This document shows positions 1 through 9,258 of a DNA stretch of 64,000 nucleotides, piece by piece. A model generated the notes under the pieces. It was not told the origin of the DNA and searched no databases. It saw nothing but the letters and a program-made list of their open reading frames with translations. Source of the stretch: Phycisphaerae bacterium (lineage in GTDB: Bacteria; Planctomycetota; Phycisphaerae; Phycisphaerales; Phycisphaeraceae). The translations under genes were made by a program, and so were the position numbers. The stretch is from contig JAUHZU010000008.1 in the NCBI GenBank assembly GCA_030425705.1, positions 109,972 to 173,971 on the forward strand. Direction: 5' to 3'. The stretch's first letter is position 1. Each line of letters begins with the position of its first letter.

Positions 1-1
1 A

Positions 2-2206
2 CACCGCCATGCGACGGAGCTGCTCGAAGACCTGAAGCTCGATACCGTCGATTGGCAGCCCAACTTCGACGAGCAGTACGACGAGCCAAAGTATCTGCCC
101 GCGAAGCTGCCCAACCTGCTGGTCAACGGAAGCACCGGCATCGCCGTCGGCATGGCCAGCTCGATGCCGCCCCACCACCTCAGCGAGGTCTGCGACGGGA
201 TCACCGCCCTCATCGACAACCCCGACATCGAGCTGCGCGAGCTCATGGAGCACGTCCCGGGGCCGGACTTCCCCACCGGGGGCATCATCCACGGCCGGGC
301 CGGCATCTACCAGGCGTACAGCACCGGACGCGGCCGGATCACCGTCCGCGCGAAGATCGAGCACGAGCAGACCAAAACCGGCCGGGACCGGCTGATCATC
401 AAGGAGGTGCCCTACCAGGTCTCCAAGAACGACGGCGTGATCCAGAAGATCGTCGCGATGCGCAAGGCCGACCGGCTGACCGACATCAGCGACATTGTTG
501 ACGAGTCGTCGGGCCGGGGCGGGATGCGCGTCGTGATCCAGCTCAAGAAGGGCGCGGACCCGCACGTCGTGGAGAACCAGCTCTACCGGATGACGCCGCT
601 GCAGTCGACCTTCAGCATCATCAACATCGCGCTGGTGCGTGGCGAGCCGCGGACGCTTGGGCTCAAGCAGCTCATGGAGCTGCACGTCGAGCACCGGGTT
701 GATGTGATCCGCCGCCGTACGGCGTACCGCCTGAACCAGGCGCAGCAGGAAGCCCACCGGATCGAAGGGCTGATCTACGCGGTCTGCGACATCGAGGAAG
801 TCATCAAGCTCATCCGCTCCAGCCGGACCCGCGACGAGGCGATCGAGAAGCTGATGCAGCGCGGCTTCCGCATCCCGCCGGACCACCCCCAGGCCCCGCA
901 GATCCCCGACCGCTTCCTCGCACAGTCGGCGGAGAACGCGATCCGGCTCTCGAGGACCCAGGCGGAAGCCATCGGCCGGCTGCAGCTCATCCAGCTTGTC
1001 GGGCTCGAGATCGAGACGCTCGTCGCCAACTACGCGAAGCTCCTGGCACAGATCGAGGAGTACGAGGCGATCCTCGGCAGCGAGCAACGCGTGCTGGACA
1101 TCATCAAGGAAGACTTGGCCGAGCTAAAGCGCAAGTACGCCGACGAACGCCGGACCGTGATCGAGCAGGGCGAGGTCGGCGAGCTGGACATCGCGGACCT
1201 GACGCCCGTCGAGCAGGTCGTCGTCACGATCTCGCACGCGGGCTACGTCAAGCGGCTGCCCACCGAGCAGTACAAGGTCCAGGGGCGCGGCGGCCGGGGC
1301 GTGATCGGCGCGAAGAGCGGCGGCGACGACTTTGTCGAGGAGCTGTTTGTCGCGTCCACGCACGACGACCTGCTGTGTTTTACCGACACCGGCCGGGTGT
1401 TCAAGCTCAAGGTCTTCGCGATCCCCGAGGCCTCGCGGACCAGCAAGGGCCGGGCGATCGTTAACCTGCTGAACCTCCAACCGGGCGAGCGGGTGTGCAC
1501 GTTCATGCCCATCGCCGACTTCGAGAAGAGCGAAGACTTCCTGCTATTCGCGACGGCGAACGGCCTGGTCAAGCGGACCGCCCTGAAGGACTACCGCAAC
1601 GTCAACAGCTCGGGCATCATCGCGCTGAACCTGCGCGACGGCGACTCGCTGGTCGGCGTCTCCTGCACGACCGGCGGGGACCACATCCTGCTGGGCACCA
1701 ACTCGGGCATGGCCATCCGTTTCGAGGAGCAGGACGCCCGCGTCATGGGGCGGAACGCCTCGGGCGTCAAGGGGATCGACCTTGGTGCCAGCGACCGAGT
1801 CGTCGGCATGATCCGCGTGCCCAACGGGGACGAAGAGGCCGACCTGCTCACCGTTACCGAAGGCGGCTACGGCAAGCGGACGCCGACCGATGAATACCTC
1901 GTGCACAGCGAAGACGGCAGCACCCGGACTCAGGGCCGCGGCGGCAAAGGCCGGCGCGACATGAAGACGACCAAGGGCCGGGTCGTGGCGATCCGCCGGG
2001 TCCAGCCGACCGACGACCTGATGCTGATCACCTCGCTCGGGATGATCGTGCGGATCGCGGCCGAGACGGTCCGCCAGACCGGCCGTGGGACGCAGGGGGT
2101 CCGCGTGATCAATCTGACCGCCGGTGATAAGCTGGTCGGTGTAGCCCCCGTGGCGGAAGACGACGACGCGGAACCGGCCGAGGACTCCCCCGCCGCTGGC
2201 AGCTAA
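2..2206 (+). CDS. gyrA: DNA gyrase subunit A, 3' part (5' end outside window)
   Basis: The reading frame is open from base 2 and gives about 734 residues without a start, so the N-terminal catalytic part lies upstream of the window. The first residues match the GyrA stretch that ends in [16 protein letters not shown] and an S-M-P-P-H-H segment, followed by the tower and coiled-coil region. The C-terminal DNA-wrapping beta-pinwheel begins near window position 1200. Its GyrA box reads QGRGGRG, one residue away from the consensus Q(R/K)RGG(R/K)G, and a second blade carries QGRGGKG. GyrA cuts and rejoins DNA as part of the A2B2 gyrase that adds negative supercoils. The tail is acidic. The STAS gene follows after 19 bp and is probably co-transcribed. 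Confidence 0.97.
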   Translation, partial: HRHATELLEDLKLDTVDWQPNFDEQYDEPKYLPAKLPNLLVNGSTGIAVGMASSMPPHHLSEVCDGITALIDNPDIELRELMEHVPGPDFPTGGIIHGRAGIYQAYSTGRGRITVRAKIEHEQTKTGRDRLIIKEVPYQVSKNDGVIQKIVAMRKADRLTDISDIVDESSGRGGMRVVIQLKKGADPHVVENQLYRMTPLQSTFSIINIALVRGEPRTLGLKQLMELHVEHRVDVIRRRTAYRLNQAQQEAHRIEGLIYAVCDIEEVIKLIRSSRTRDEAIEKLMQRGFRIPPDHPQAPQIPDRFLAQSAENAIRLSRTQAEAIGRLQLIQLVGLEIETLVANYAKLLAQIEEYEAILGSEQRVLDIIKEDLAELKRKYADERRTVIEQGEVGELDIADLTPVEQVVVTISHAGYVKRLPTEQYKVQGRGGRGVIGAKSGGDDFVEELFVASTHDDLLCFTDTGRVFKLKVFAIPEASRTSKGRAIVNLLNLQPGERVCTFMPIADFEKSEDFLLFATANGLVKRTALKDYRNVNSSGIIALNLRDGDSLVGVSCTTGGDHILLGTNSGMAIRFEEQDARVMGRNASGVKGIDLGASDRVVGMIRVPNGDEEADLLTVTEGGYGKRTPTDEYLVHSEDGSTRTQGRGGKGRRDMKTTKGRVVAIRRVQPTDDLMLITSLGMIVRIAAETVRQTGRGTQGVRVINLTAGDKLVGVAPVAEDDDAEPAEDSPAAGS

Positions 2207-2225
2207 CAACCGCAAGGACGCCTAC

Positions 2226-2564
2226 ATGCCTGTCGAAGAATGGTCGGAACGGATCTGGGTCGCTCGCCTCACGGACGAGCCGGGGTTTTCTGATGAACTG
2301 CGGCCGCTGACCGACACGCTGCAGTCCCAGGACGACCCGCCCGCGCTGGTGATCGACCTCGCCGACGTGACGCAGATCAACAGCTCGAACCTGTCGCAGC
2401 TGCTCCGCCTGCGGAAGCTGATGGTCGAGCGTGACGTGCAGCTGCGGCTCTCCGGCCCGAGCGACGCCGTGTGGTCGATCTTCATCATGACCGGGCTGGA
2501 CAAGGTCTTCCACTTTACGGAAGACACGGCCACGGCGCTGACCGAATTGCAGCTCGCGCAGTAG
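2226..2564 (+). CDS. STAS-domain protein (anti-sigma factor antagonist-like)
   Basis: This 112-residue protein consists of a single STAS domain of the SpoIIAA/RsbV type. The strand ALVIDLADVTQINSSNLSQL places serines at the position where SpoIIAA-like proteins are phosphorylated by an anti-sigma kinase. The helix-strand alternation continues to the end, and no other domain is present. Such proteins usually bind a serine kinase and release a sigma factor or a partner protein, but no kinase or sigma factor gene is visible nearby. It lies 19 bp downstream of gyrA and is followed by a clear bidirectional terminator. The fold call is firm; the partner is unknown. Confidence 0.8.
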   Translation: MPVEEWSERIWVARLTDEPGFSDELRPLTDTLQSQDDPPALVIDLADVTQINSSNLSQLLRLRKLMVERDVQLRLSGPSDAVWSIFIMTGLDKVFHFTEDTATALTELQLAQ

Positions 2565-2596
2565 CCATCGCCTTTGTAACTGCTAACCCCCGAAAC

Positions 2597-2624
2597 AAAA
2601 AACCCCGCGATCAGCGGGGTTTTT
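2597..2624. terminator. Bidirectional intrinsic terminator
   Basis: An A-tract and a CCCCGC arm are followed after a short loop by GCGGGG and a T-tract. It sits between the convergent STAS gene (plus strand) and the lipoprotein gene (minus strand) and can serve both. Confidence 0.9.
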
Positions 2625-2659
2625 GCTTGAGTCTATTGAAACAGGATATGCCGGCTGTG

Positions 2660-4120
2660 TTACGGGGTGTCTACACTGTAGGGCAGGCCGCTCATCCCGG
2701 TGCGGACGGTGTCGAGCTGGTCTTCGAGGGCCGCCTTGGGGTTGTCGGTCTCGTCGGCACCGGCGGCGGGGAGCGTGTTGGTCATCTCGTCGGCCTCGGC
2801 CAGGAGTTCACCCGCCGCGGTCTTGAGGTCCTGGACCTGGCTGTCGAGCGCATCGATACGGTTGCCCAGGCTGTTGGCCAGGTTCGCGCCCAGGACGGTA
2901 TCGCCGTTGGCCGCGAGCGTCTCGAGCGCGGACTTGTAGCCGCTGAGCGAGACCGCGTGCTGGTACATGAGCTGGAGCTGCATGGTCAGCGCGTTGAGTG
3001 TGTCGGTCGTCGTCGAGGTGTCGCGGGCCCCTGCCGCGGCGCCACGGCTGCGGTAGAGCTCGACGGCCTGTGCCGCGGACTCGGTCGCGTCGGCCAGCCG
3101 GTTGAAGACCAGCACGTCGATCTGCGTGTCCAGGTCGCGGTAGGCGTCGACCAGGTCGTCGATCGCGTCGCTCTGCTCGTTCTTCGCGCCGCGGACCTCG
3201 GCCGCATAGGCCTCGATCTCTTCACGCACCGCGGCGATCCGGGCACGCAGCCCCTCGATCACCGACTCGACCTGGGCGAGGTTGTCGCTGTGACGCGTCG
3301 TGTTGGCGGACTGGGCCTCGGCGAGCAGCGCGTTGTACTCGGCCTCGATCCCCGCCATCCTGGCCTCGAGCTTCGCACGGACCGCCTGGTCGAGCACATC
3401 GAACTGCTCGTCGCCCGACAGGGTGCGGGCCTGGGTCCGCAGCTCAAGCTCACGCTGCTCGTACTCGATCACGGTGTCGGCGTACTGATCGGCCTGGCTG
3501 GTGTAGCTCTCGGCGGCCTCGCTGGACTCATCGATCAGGTTCTGGATCGCCTCGGCACGCTCACGGAGCTGGTCGATCCCGGACACCTGCATCACGCCTT
3601 CGTCGCTGCCGGACTGCAGGGTCTCGACGATGATGTCGCGGTCGCCTTCGTAGATCGTGATGACGCCTTGGATCGCGTCGATGCGGTCGGCGAACGGCTG
3701 GAGCTGCGTCGCGGTGGATCGCAGCGGCACGTAGCTGGCGGCGGCGAGGTTGCCCAGGTACTTCGCGTTGCCGTACTGGATCTCGGCCATCATCCGGGCG
3801 ACGGTCGCCTTCTGGCGCGGCGAGGCGGCGGCGTTGTTGTGTGCCGCTTCGAGCTCCGCCAGCATGGCGTTCAGCTCGTCCTGCCGGATCGCCGCGTCGG
3901 AGTGGTCGGCGGCGATCGCGACGCCGTTGACCGTCTGGGGGGTGGAGTAGACCCGCTCCGCGTCGGGCAACTCGGTACCGGAGGTCTGCTTCATGTCGTA
4001 CACGACGGCGAGACGCTGGATGTCCGCGTTGACCTGGGCGCTGGAGTTGTCGCCACATCCGGTCAGGGACAGGGCCGCCACACCGGCCGGGATCACTGCA
4101 ACAAGGAGCTTGGTACGCAC
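2660..4120 (-). CDS. Coiled-coil lipoprotein of unknown function
   Basis: I do not recognise this 486-residue protein. A GTG start at 4120 is preferred over the upstream ATG at 4150, because it has an AAAGGA ribosome site 7 nt away and puts a lipoprotein signal directly at the N-terminus. The segment VRTKLLVAVIPAGVAALSLTGC ends in a lipobox with Cys22. The rest is strongly helical, rich in Ala, Glu, Gln and Asp, with long heptad-like coiled-coil stretches and no cysteine-rich or catalytic motif. It is probably anchored in a membrane facing the periplasm and may be a structural or scaffold protein. The next gene upstream on the same strand also encodes an exported protein, with 60 bp between them. 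Confidence 0.75.
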   Translation of the reverse strand: MRTKLLVAVIPAGVAALSLTGCGDNSSAQVNADIQRLAVVYDMKQTSGTELPDAERVYSTPQTVNGVAIAADHSDAAIRQDELNAMLAELEAAHNNAAASPRQKATVARMMAEIQYGNAKYLGNLAAASYVPLRSTATQLQPFADRIDAIQGVITIYEGDRDIIVETLQSGSDEGVMQVSGIDQLRERAEAIQNLIDESSEAAESYTSQADQYADTVIEYEQRELELRTQARTLSGDEQFDVLDQAVRAKLEARMAGIEAEYNALLAEAQSANTTRHSDNLAQVESVIEGLRARIAAVREEIEAYAAEVRGAKNEQSDAIDDLVDAYRDLDTQIDVLVFNRLADATESAAQAVELYRSRGAAAGARDTSTTTDTLNALTMQLQLMYQHAVSLSGYKSALETLAANGDTVLGANLANSLGNRIDALDSQVQDLKTAAGELLAEADEMTNTLPAAGADETDNPKAALEDQLDTVRTGMSGLPYSVDTP

Positions 4121-4180
4121 TGAGCGGTCCTTTCGTGGGCCTGGCGTCACCGGCCGCGGGGGCGGCGGTGGGCCGTGAAA

Positions 4181-5062
4181 TTAATCGTCTTCATCGGCCT
4201 GCAGGGCCGGGGGGAGGTAGTCGATGCCGTATTCGCTGTTCTGGTTGCCGGCGATCAGGGAGGCGACCCACTCGATCATATCGTCACGGCGGGGGTCGTC
4301 GTCGTCATAGCCGCGGTACTCCGGCTCCCACCCGGCGATCTCCGGGGCGGGGAAGCGGGCGTCCTCCCGGGGCAGGCTCCACTGCACAAGCAGGGATTCC
4401 TCAGGCCGGTCACGGTCGATGAACGGGATGCCGTTGGCCGACATCTGGGTCAGGATGTAGAAGTTGGTGTAGGCGATGCGGTCGCCGTCACGGCCCATGG
4501 GGATCAGCGGGATGTTGTCGATCTCACGGCCCTGGTAGCGCAGCGCAACGTTCTCGCCCAAGTCCTTGTTGGCGAACATGCGGAGGAAGTAGCCGTTGAT
4601 GAACCGCGTGTTAATCCGCTGCCAGGCCCGGAGGGTCTCCGGCTCTTCGCGGACGATCGCGATGTGGTAGTAGTCGCGGGCCCGCATCTCGAAGAGGAAT
4701 TCGAGCTGCTCCCAGCCCTCTTTGCGGAGGAAGTCGCGGATCGCGTCCCGGCCGCGGTGCATGCCTTCACGGCTCGAGTAGTTCGGGTCGCTGAGAAACT
4801 CTTCCAGGTCGTCGCGGTCGATCAGCACCCGCGGTTCGGTCTCCAGATCGATCTCGTAGACGCGGATCAGGTTGACACTCTCGTCGTCGAGCAGCGCCGG
4901 GCCGTCTTCATCGTCGTCTGCCTGTCGGGGCTGGGGCATGTCGGGCAGCGCGGGCGGGGCCGCGAACAGGACCGCCGGTCCCGCGGCCATCACGCCGGCG
5001 ACCATCGGAAGAACGAGCGGCTGCAGGGTGCGGGCGAGAAGCGAACGGCGTGTCTGAGGCAT
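4181..5062 (-). CDS. Exported protein of unknown function
   Basis: This 293-residue protein is not recognised. The start at 5062 is chosen because the following residues form a typical signal peptide (MPQTRRSLLARTLQPLVLP, then an Ala/Gly-rich hydrophobic stretch and an A-A-P cleavage region). The mature protein begins with a low-complexity Pro/Asp-rich linker, followed by a mixed alpha/beta domain rich in Tyr, Arg, Asp and Glu and a repeated D-D-D-stretch near the C-terminus. No catalytic signature is evident. It precedes the coiled-coil lipoprotein gene on the same strand, so the two may form an envelope-related pair. That pairing is inference from position only. Confidence 0.65.
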   Translation of the reverse strand: MPQTRRSLLARTLQPLVLPMVAGVMAAGPAVLFAAPPALPDMPQPRQADDDEDGPALLDDESVNLIRVYEIDLETEPRVLIDRDDLEEFLSDPNYSSREGMHRGRDAIRDFLRKEGWEQLEFLFEMRARDYYHIAIVREEPETLRAWQRINTRFINGYFLRMFANKDLGENVALRYQGREIDNIPLIPMGRDGDRIAYTNFYILTQMSANGIPFIDRDRPEESLLVQWSLPREDARFPAPEIAGWEPEYRGYDDDDPRRDDMIEWVASLIAGNQNSEYGIDYLPPALQADEDD

Positions 5063-5220
5063 CGTGCGTACTCCGTGCGTTGGGCCGATCAATCGCTCAC
5101 AACCCTTTGGCATAGACGAGCTTGAGGACGGTCAGCATTATACGAAAACCCATCGGCTCCCGAAAGGCCGGGGCACCCGAAGGACGCCGGCCCGCTGACG
5201 GGGCTTACGGATCATCGGGC

Positions 5221-5631
5221 TCAGGCCTCTCCGCCGACCAATTCCTCGGCCATGGCGATCAGCCGCTCCAGCCGGACGGGCTTGAGCAGGTAGCCATCCA
5301 CGCCCAGCGCCTCGGCGTAGACCTGGTGCCGCTTGCCCTCGTTGGCGGTCACCATGACCACCCGCGGGCAGTTCTCGAACCGCTTGATCTTCTCCAGCAC
5401 CAGGAAGCCCGACCGCTTGGGCAGCATCATGTCCAGCAGGACCAGGTCCGGCGGGTCCGCTTCGATGACCCGCACCGCGGTGTTACCATCGCCACAGACC
5501 TGCGTCAGGGCCCCCTCGGCCTGCAGGGCGTGGTCGATCGCGGCACGGATTTCGGGGTCGTCATCGACGATGAGGATTTTCGCGCCGTTGAGGCGTAGTT
5601 CTTCGGCCTGGTCAACCATATCGGGGCTCAT
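5221..5631 (-). CDS. Stand-alone response regulator receiver protein
   Basis: The 136-residue protein is a CheY-like receiver domain with no output domain. Acidic residues Asp23-Asp25 follow the first strand (ILIVDDDPE). The phospho-accepting Asp67 lies in LVLLDMMLP, Thr95 follows strand 4 (MVTAN), and Lys117 is in the conserved LLKP motif. Such proteins are phosphorylated by histidine kinases and act by protein-protein contact. No kinase gene is next to it; the neighbours are an exported protein and trpE on the same strand. The function of the partner cannot be read from context. Confidence 0.88.
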   Translation of the reverse strand: MSPDMVDQAEELRLNGAKILIVDDDPEIRAAIDHALQAEGALTQVCGDGNTAVRVIEADPPDLVLLDMMLPKRSGFLVLEKIKRFENCPRVVMVTANEGKRHQVYAEALGVDGYLLKPVRLERLIAMAEELVGGEA

Positions 5632-5741
5632 GGGTCCGGAGTGGGGTCGGGCGGGGTCGGGCGGGGACCGGCAACGCCGGTCGGACCATTGTCACCCGGC
5701 TTGCCGGCCCGGTCAAGCACAGTCAATGCCACGGACCGGGC

Positions 5742-7313
5742 TCAGCCGAAGGCCTGCTCGGCCAGTTCCACCGCCCGTGCCAGGGCCGCGGCCTTGTTCA
5801 CCGTCTCCTGGTGCTCCAGGTCCGGGTCGGAGTCCGCCACGATGCCCGCACCGGCCTGGATATCCACCGCCCAGCCGTCCCCCGCCGGCTGAACCACCAT
5901 CGTCCGCAGCGCGATCGCCATGTCCATGTTGCCCGCGAAGTCCGCGTAGCCCAGGGCCCCGGCATACGGCCCACGCTTGACCGGCTCCAGCTCGTCGATG
6001 ATCTGCATCGCACGCACCTTCGGCGCACCGCTCACCGTCCCTACCGGCAGCGTGTACCGCAGCGCGTCCCAGCAGGTCAGCCCCGCCCGCAGCCGGCCGG
6101 TGACCGTCGAGCTCAGGTGCATTACGTGGCTGTACCGCTCGACCTCCATCAACGCGGGCATCTCGACCGTCCCCGGCACAGAGACCCGGCCCAGGTCGTT
6201 CCGCCCGAGGTCCACCAGCATCACGTGCTCGGCCGTGTCCTTGGGGTCTGCCAGCAGCTCGCGTTCCAATGCCTGATCTTCTTCCTCCGTCGCACCCCGT
6301 CGACGCGTCCCCGCCAGCGGGCGGTTGACGATCCGCCCGTCCTTCACCCGGCAGAGGATCTCCGGGCTCGACGCCACGAGCATCCCGCCCTCCACCTGGA
6401 GGTAGACCATGTATGGCGAGGGGTTGATCACCCGCAACGCGCGGTATACATCGAACGGGTCGGCCCGCGTCTGCACACGGAAGCGCTGGCTGGGCACGAC
6501 CTGGAAGATGTCGCCTGCCCCGATGTATTCCTTCGCCCGGAGCACCGCCTGCTGGTAACCGCCGACCCCCATCGAGCTGGCGGGGAGCTGAGGCGCGGGC
6601 GACGCCAGGTCCACGTGGCCGGTGGCGAGTTCCTCACCCCGCCCCGCCTCGTCGGTCGCTGGGGCGGTGAGCCGGGCGATGAGTTTGTCGAGCTGTTGTT
6701 CGCCGGCCTGGTAGCCCGCCCGCGCGTCGCCGCCGGGCGGCATGAGGACGTGCGTGATGACCAGCACACACTTCTGTACGTGGTCGAAGGCGACCACGTC
6801 GTTGTAGAGCTGCATGTGCAGGTCGGGCAGCCCACGATCATCGCCCGGCGGCGTGGGGAGCTGATCGCCCTCGAGGTAGCGCACGGTGTCGTAGCCCGCG
6901 AAGCCGACCCAGCCGCCGGTGAAGTCGGGCAGCCCGTCCACATCAGCCAACCGCCAGCCCGACGTGATGCGTTCCATCTCGCCGAGTGGGTCGTCACTCA
7001 CAAACGTGCGCGTGGGTTCGGGCGCACCGTCGCGGTGGTCGCGCACCGTCATATCGTGGCCATGCGCGACAACCTCGATGATCGGCTGCGCCCCGACGAA
7101 GCTGTACCGCGCCGCATGTGCGCCGCCCTCCACCGACTCCAGCAGGAAGCTGGGCGCCATCCGGTCGTCGGGACGGACCAGCCGGCGGTACGCGAGCACC
7201 GGCGTCAGCGTGTCGCTGAACAGCCGACGGAACACCGGGATCAGCCGGGGCCGGTCATCGGGCCCCGCGTCGGCGAGGCGTTCAAAGCTCAGGAAGTCGG
7301 GGAAGCTGGGCAT
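5742..7313 (-). CDS. trpE: Anthranilate synthase component I
   Basis: TrpE converts chorismate and ammonia (from the glutamine amidotransferase subunit) to anthranilate, the first step of tryptophan synthesis. At 523 residues it has the usual length. The N-terminal FLLES segment is the tryptophan feedback-binding motif. The C-terminal chorismate-binding domain contains RPLAGTRRRG, the LLADPKDTAEHVMLVDLGRN block, LPVGTVSGAPKVRA and the GIVADSDP motif. The amidotransferase partner is not in the window. The gene stands alone, divergent from the NTPase gene, and no trp leader peptide or attenuator was seen in the 183-bp gap. Confidence 0.95.
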   Translation of the reverse strand: MPSFPDFLSFERLADAGPDDRPRLIPVFRRLFSDTLTPVLAYRRLVRPDDRMAPSFLLESVEGGAHAARYSFVGAQPIIEVVAHGHDMTVRDHRDGAPEPTRTFVSDDPLGEMERITSGWRLADVDGLPDFTGGWVGFAGYDTVRYLEGDQLPTPPGDDRGLPDLHMQLYNDVVAFDHVQKCVLVITHVLMPPGGDARAGYQAGEQQLDKLIARLTAPATDEAGRGEELATGHVDLASPAPQLPASSMGVGGYQQAVLRAKEYIGAGDIFQVVPSQRFRVQTRADPFDVYRALRVINPSPYMVYLQVEGGMLVASSPEILCRVKDGRIVNRPLAGTRRRGATEEEDQALERELLADPKDTAEHVMLVDLGRNDLGRVSVPGTVEMPALMEVERYSHVMHLSSTVTGRLRAGLTCWDALRYTLPVGTVSGAPKVRAMQIIDELEPVKRGPYAGALGYADFAGNMDMAIALRTMVVQPAGDGWAVDIQAGAGIVADSDPDLEHQETVNKAAALARAVELAEQAFG

Positions 7314-7496
7314 GGCGGTGGAGAGCGAGACGCGCGGGACAGACCATCACTGCGGCGGGGCTAGCCGATCGGCCAGCGCCAACAGGCCCATCGGGTTGGA
7401 GGGGTCGGGTTCCGCATGAATCGTCCCAAGGCACCGTGCCCGTGAGCCGATATCTTATACAGGACCGATGCCAAACGCACCCATCGGCAAAGCCCC

Positions 7497-9032
7497 ATGA
7501 ACGCCGACACCTTCCTCCGACATCACGGCATCACGGACAACCCCTTCGCCGCGGAAGAAGCGCGCCTCGACCCCATCTTCGGACGCATCGCCGGCGGCAC
7601 CACCGACCACCCCGACTTCCCCAAGATCCTCGGTCAGATCGACCAGCCCGCGACCGCCATCGTCTTCGGCGAGAAGGGCAGCGGCAAGACCGCGATCCGC
7701 TTGATGCTCGGCCGGAAGATCAACGAGCACAACCAGTCCGGTGCGAAGCCCGTCCTGGTTGTGGCCTATGACGACCTGAACCCCGTGCTTGACCGGCTGC
7801 AGCAGCACAAGCGGCAGGACACCCAGGCGATGCTTAAGGGCTTCCGCCTCGAGGACCACCAGGACGCGATCCTCGCCCGCGCGGTCACGAAACTCGTCAC
7901 CGCGGTCCTCGGCGACGCACCGCAGGCCCAGGCCGAGGCCGAGCCCGCCCCGAAGATTGATGCGTCCGCGAAGACCATCCGCGCATTGGATAAGCAGACC
8001 CGCGTCGACCTCGCCGTGCTCGCCGCGCTGTACGACGAGCCCGCAAGCGGTTCCGCGCTGCCGCGCTTCCGGCGTCTGCGCCGCAAACTCCGGCTGGGCA
8101 TGCGCCTGCCCCTGTGGTGCGTGTCTACGTTCGCGGTCGTGATGACCGTCGCGGCCGGCGGGCTCTGGCTCGTGCAGGCGGTGATGGACGAATCGCCCTC
8201 CTGGATGGTGCCGGCGATCATCGTCGCATGTGGCCTGGCGCTGGCGGGCTGGGGCTACGCGGGGTGGCGCTGGTTCTCGCTGTGGGGCCGGGCATTCAGC
8301 CTGCGTAAGGAGATGCCCGCTGTCTCGCGGACCGCCGGCGACCTCCGCCCGATGCTCGAACTGCTCCGCCCCGGCCAGCTCAAGGGCCAGCCCCTGCCCA
8401 AGCCCCGGCGCAACGACGAACGCAGCGACACCCGCTACCAGCTCACCCGCCGGTTCGTCAGCGCCCTGCAGGCGATGGGCTTCGCGGGAATGGTCGTCTT
8501 CATCGACCGCATGGACGAGCCGACCCTGGTCCACGGCGACGCCGAACGGATGAAGCTCATCACCTGGCCGATGTTCGACAACAAGTTCCTGAAGCAGGAA
8601 GGCATCGGGCTCAAGCTCCTGCTGCCCCTCGAACTCCGCTACGAGCTGGCGCGCGAGTCCGCGACGTTCTTCCAGGAAGCCCGGCTGGACAAGCAGAACC
8701 TCGTGGACCGCCTCACCTGGTCCGGCGCGACGCTCTACGACCTGTGCAGCAAGCGGCTGCAGGCCTGCGCAACCGACGCGGCCGACCCCAAGCCCACGCT
8801 CCGCGACCTCTTTGAAGAGAGCGTCACGCGCGACATGCTGATCGATGCTCTGGACCAGATGCACCAGCCGCGCGACGCATTCAAGTTCCTCTACGCCGTG
8901 ATCCAGGAGCACTGCAAGCTGGTCTCCGAGGATCAGGGCAGCTTCCACATCGCTCGGCTCACGCTCGAGACCGTCCGACGGGCTCAGGCCCAGCGTGTTG
9001 AAGAGCTCTACCGCGGCCGAGCCCCAGCCTAG
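7497..9032 (+). CDS. P-loop NTPase with two inserted membrane helices (KAP-like architecture)
   Basis: This 511-residue protein has a Walker A motif GEKGSGKT at residues 58-65 and a Walker B-like strand GMVVFIDRMDEP near residues 331-342. Between them lie two hydrophobic helices (about 204-230 and 236-258) with an Arg/Lys-rich stretch before the first. Membrane segments placed between Walker A and B are the hallmark of KAP-family NTPases, so a membrane-anchored, inward-facing ATPase is likely. Overall sequence similarity to that family is not obvious, and an ORC/STAND-type AAA protein is the alternative. The gene is monocistronic by appearance, divergent from trpE and followed by a 226-bp gap before the porin gene. 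Confidence 0.7.
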   Translation: MNADTFLRHHGITDNPFAAEEARLDPIFGRIAGGTTDHPDFPKILGQIDQPATAIVFGEKGSGKTAIRLMLGRKINEHNQSGAKPVLVVAYDDLNPVLDRLQQHKRQDTQAMLKGFRLEDHQDAILARAVTKLVTAVLGDAPQAQAEAEPAPKIDASAKTIRALDKQTRVDLAVLAALYDEPASGSALPRFRRLRRKLRLGMRLPLWCVSTFAVVMTVAAGGLWLVQAVMDESPSWMVPAIIVACGLALAGWGYAGWRWFSLWGRAFSLRKEMPAVSRTAGDLRPMLELLRPGQLKGQPLPKPRRNDERSDTRYQLTRRFVSALQAMGFAGMVVFIDRMDEPTLVHGDAERMKLITWPMFDNKFLKQEGIGLKLLLPLELRYELARESATFFQEARLDKQNLVDRLTWSGATLYDLCSKRLQACATDAADPKPTLRDLFEESVTRDMLIDALDQMHQPRDAFKFLYAVIQEHCKLVSEDQGSFHIARLTLETVRRAQAQRVEELYRGRAPA

Positions 9033-9180
9033 CGCCCGCCTAACAATTCAGCAGGCCAACCCGCGCCGAGTTCGACGTGCCCAATCAGCGAGCACGCGTT
9101 GATTTTCCGCACATCCACGAATCCCCTCTGTTCGCTTCCAGAGCACGATTTACGCCGCTTGTGTGGTTTGTAGCGATCGC

Positions 9181-9194
9181 GGCACCGCCCTTGC
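9181..9194 (+). promoter_or_regulatory. Sigma-54-type promoter upstream of the porin gene
   Basis: The sequence GGCACCGCCCTTGC has GG at 9181-9182 and GC at 9193-9194, the exact -24/-12 spacing of RpoN promoters, and resembles the consensus TGGCACG-N4-TTGCA. It lies 65 bp upstream of the porin start codon. No activator site was identified. Confidence 0.6.
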
Positions 9195-9258
9195 ATAAGC
9201 ACCGGCAGCCCGTCCGATTCCCGGCGGGGTCACGTGTTCTACCCAAGGAGCAAAACAC

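Noticed and set aside
2471..4123. 550-codon plus-strand frame opposite the coiled-coil lipoprotein gene
   Set aside because: Shadow of the helical Ala/Glu/Asp-rich gene; it runs through the terminator at 2597-2624.
7314..7496. Possible trp attenuator or T-box between trpE and the NTPase gene
   Set aside because: No leader peptide with Trp codons, no T-box sequence and no terminator pair could be read in the gap.
9037..9055. GCCTAACAATTC stretch resembling the start of an attC site
   Set aside because: No matching GTTRRRY core or inverted arms follow at a suitable distance, and it lies far from the integron; taken as chance.
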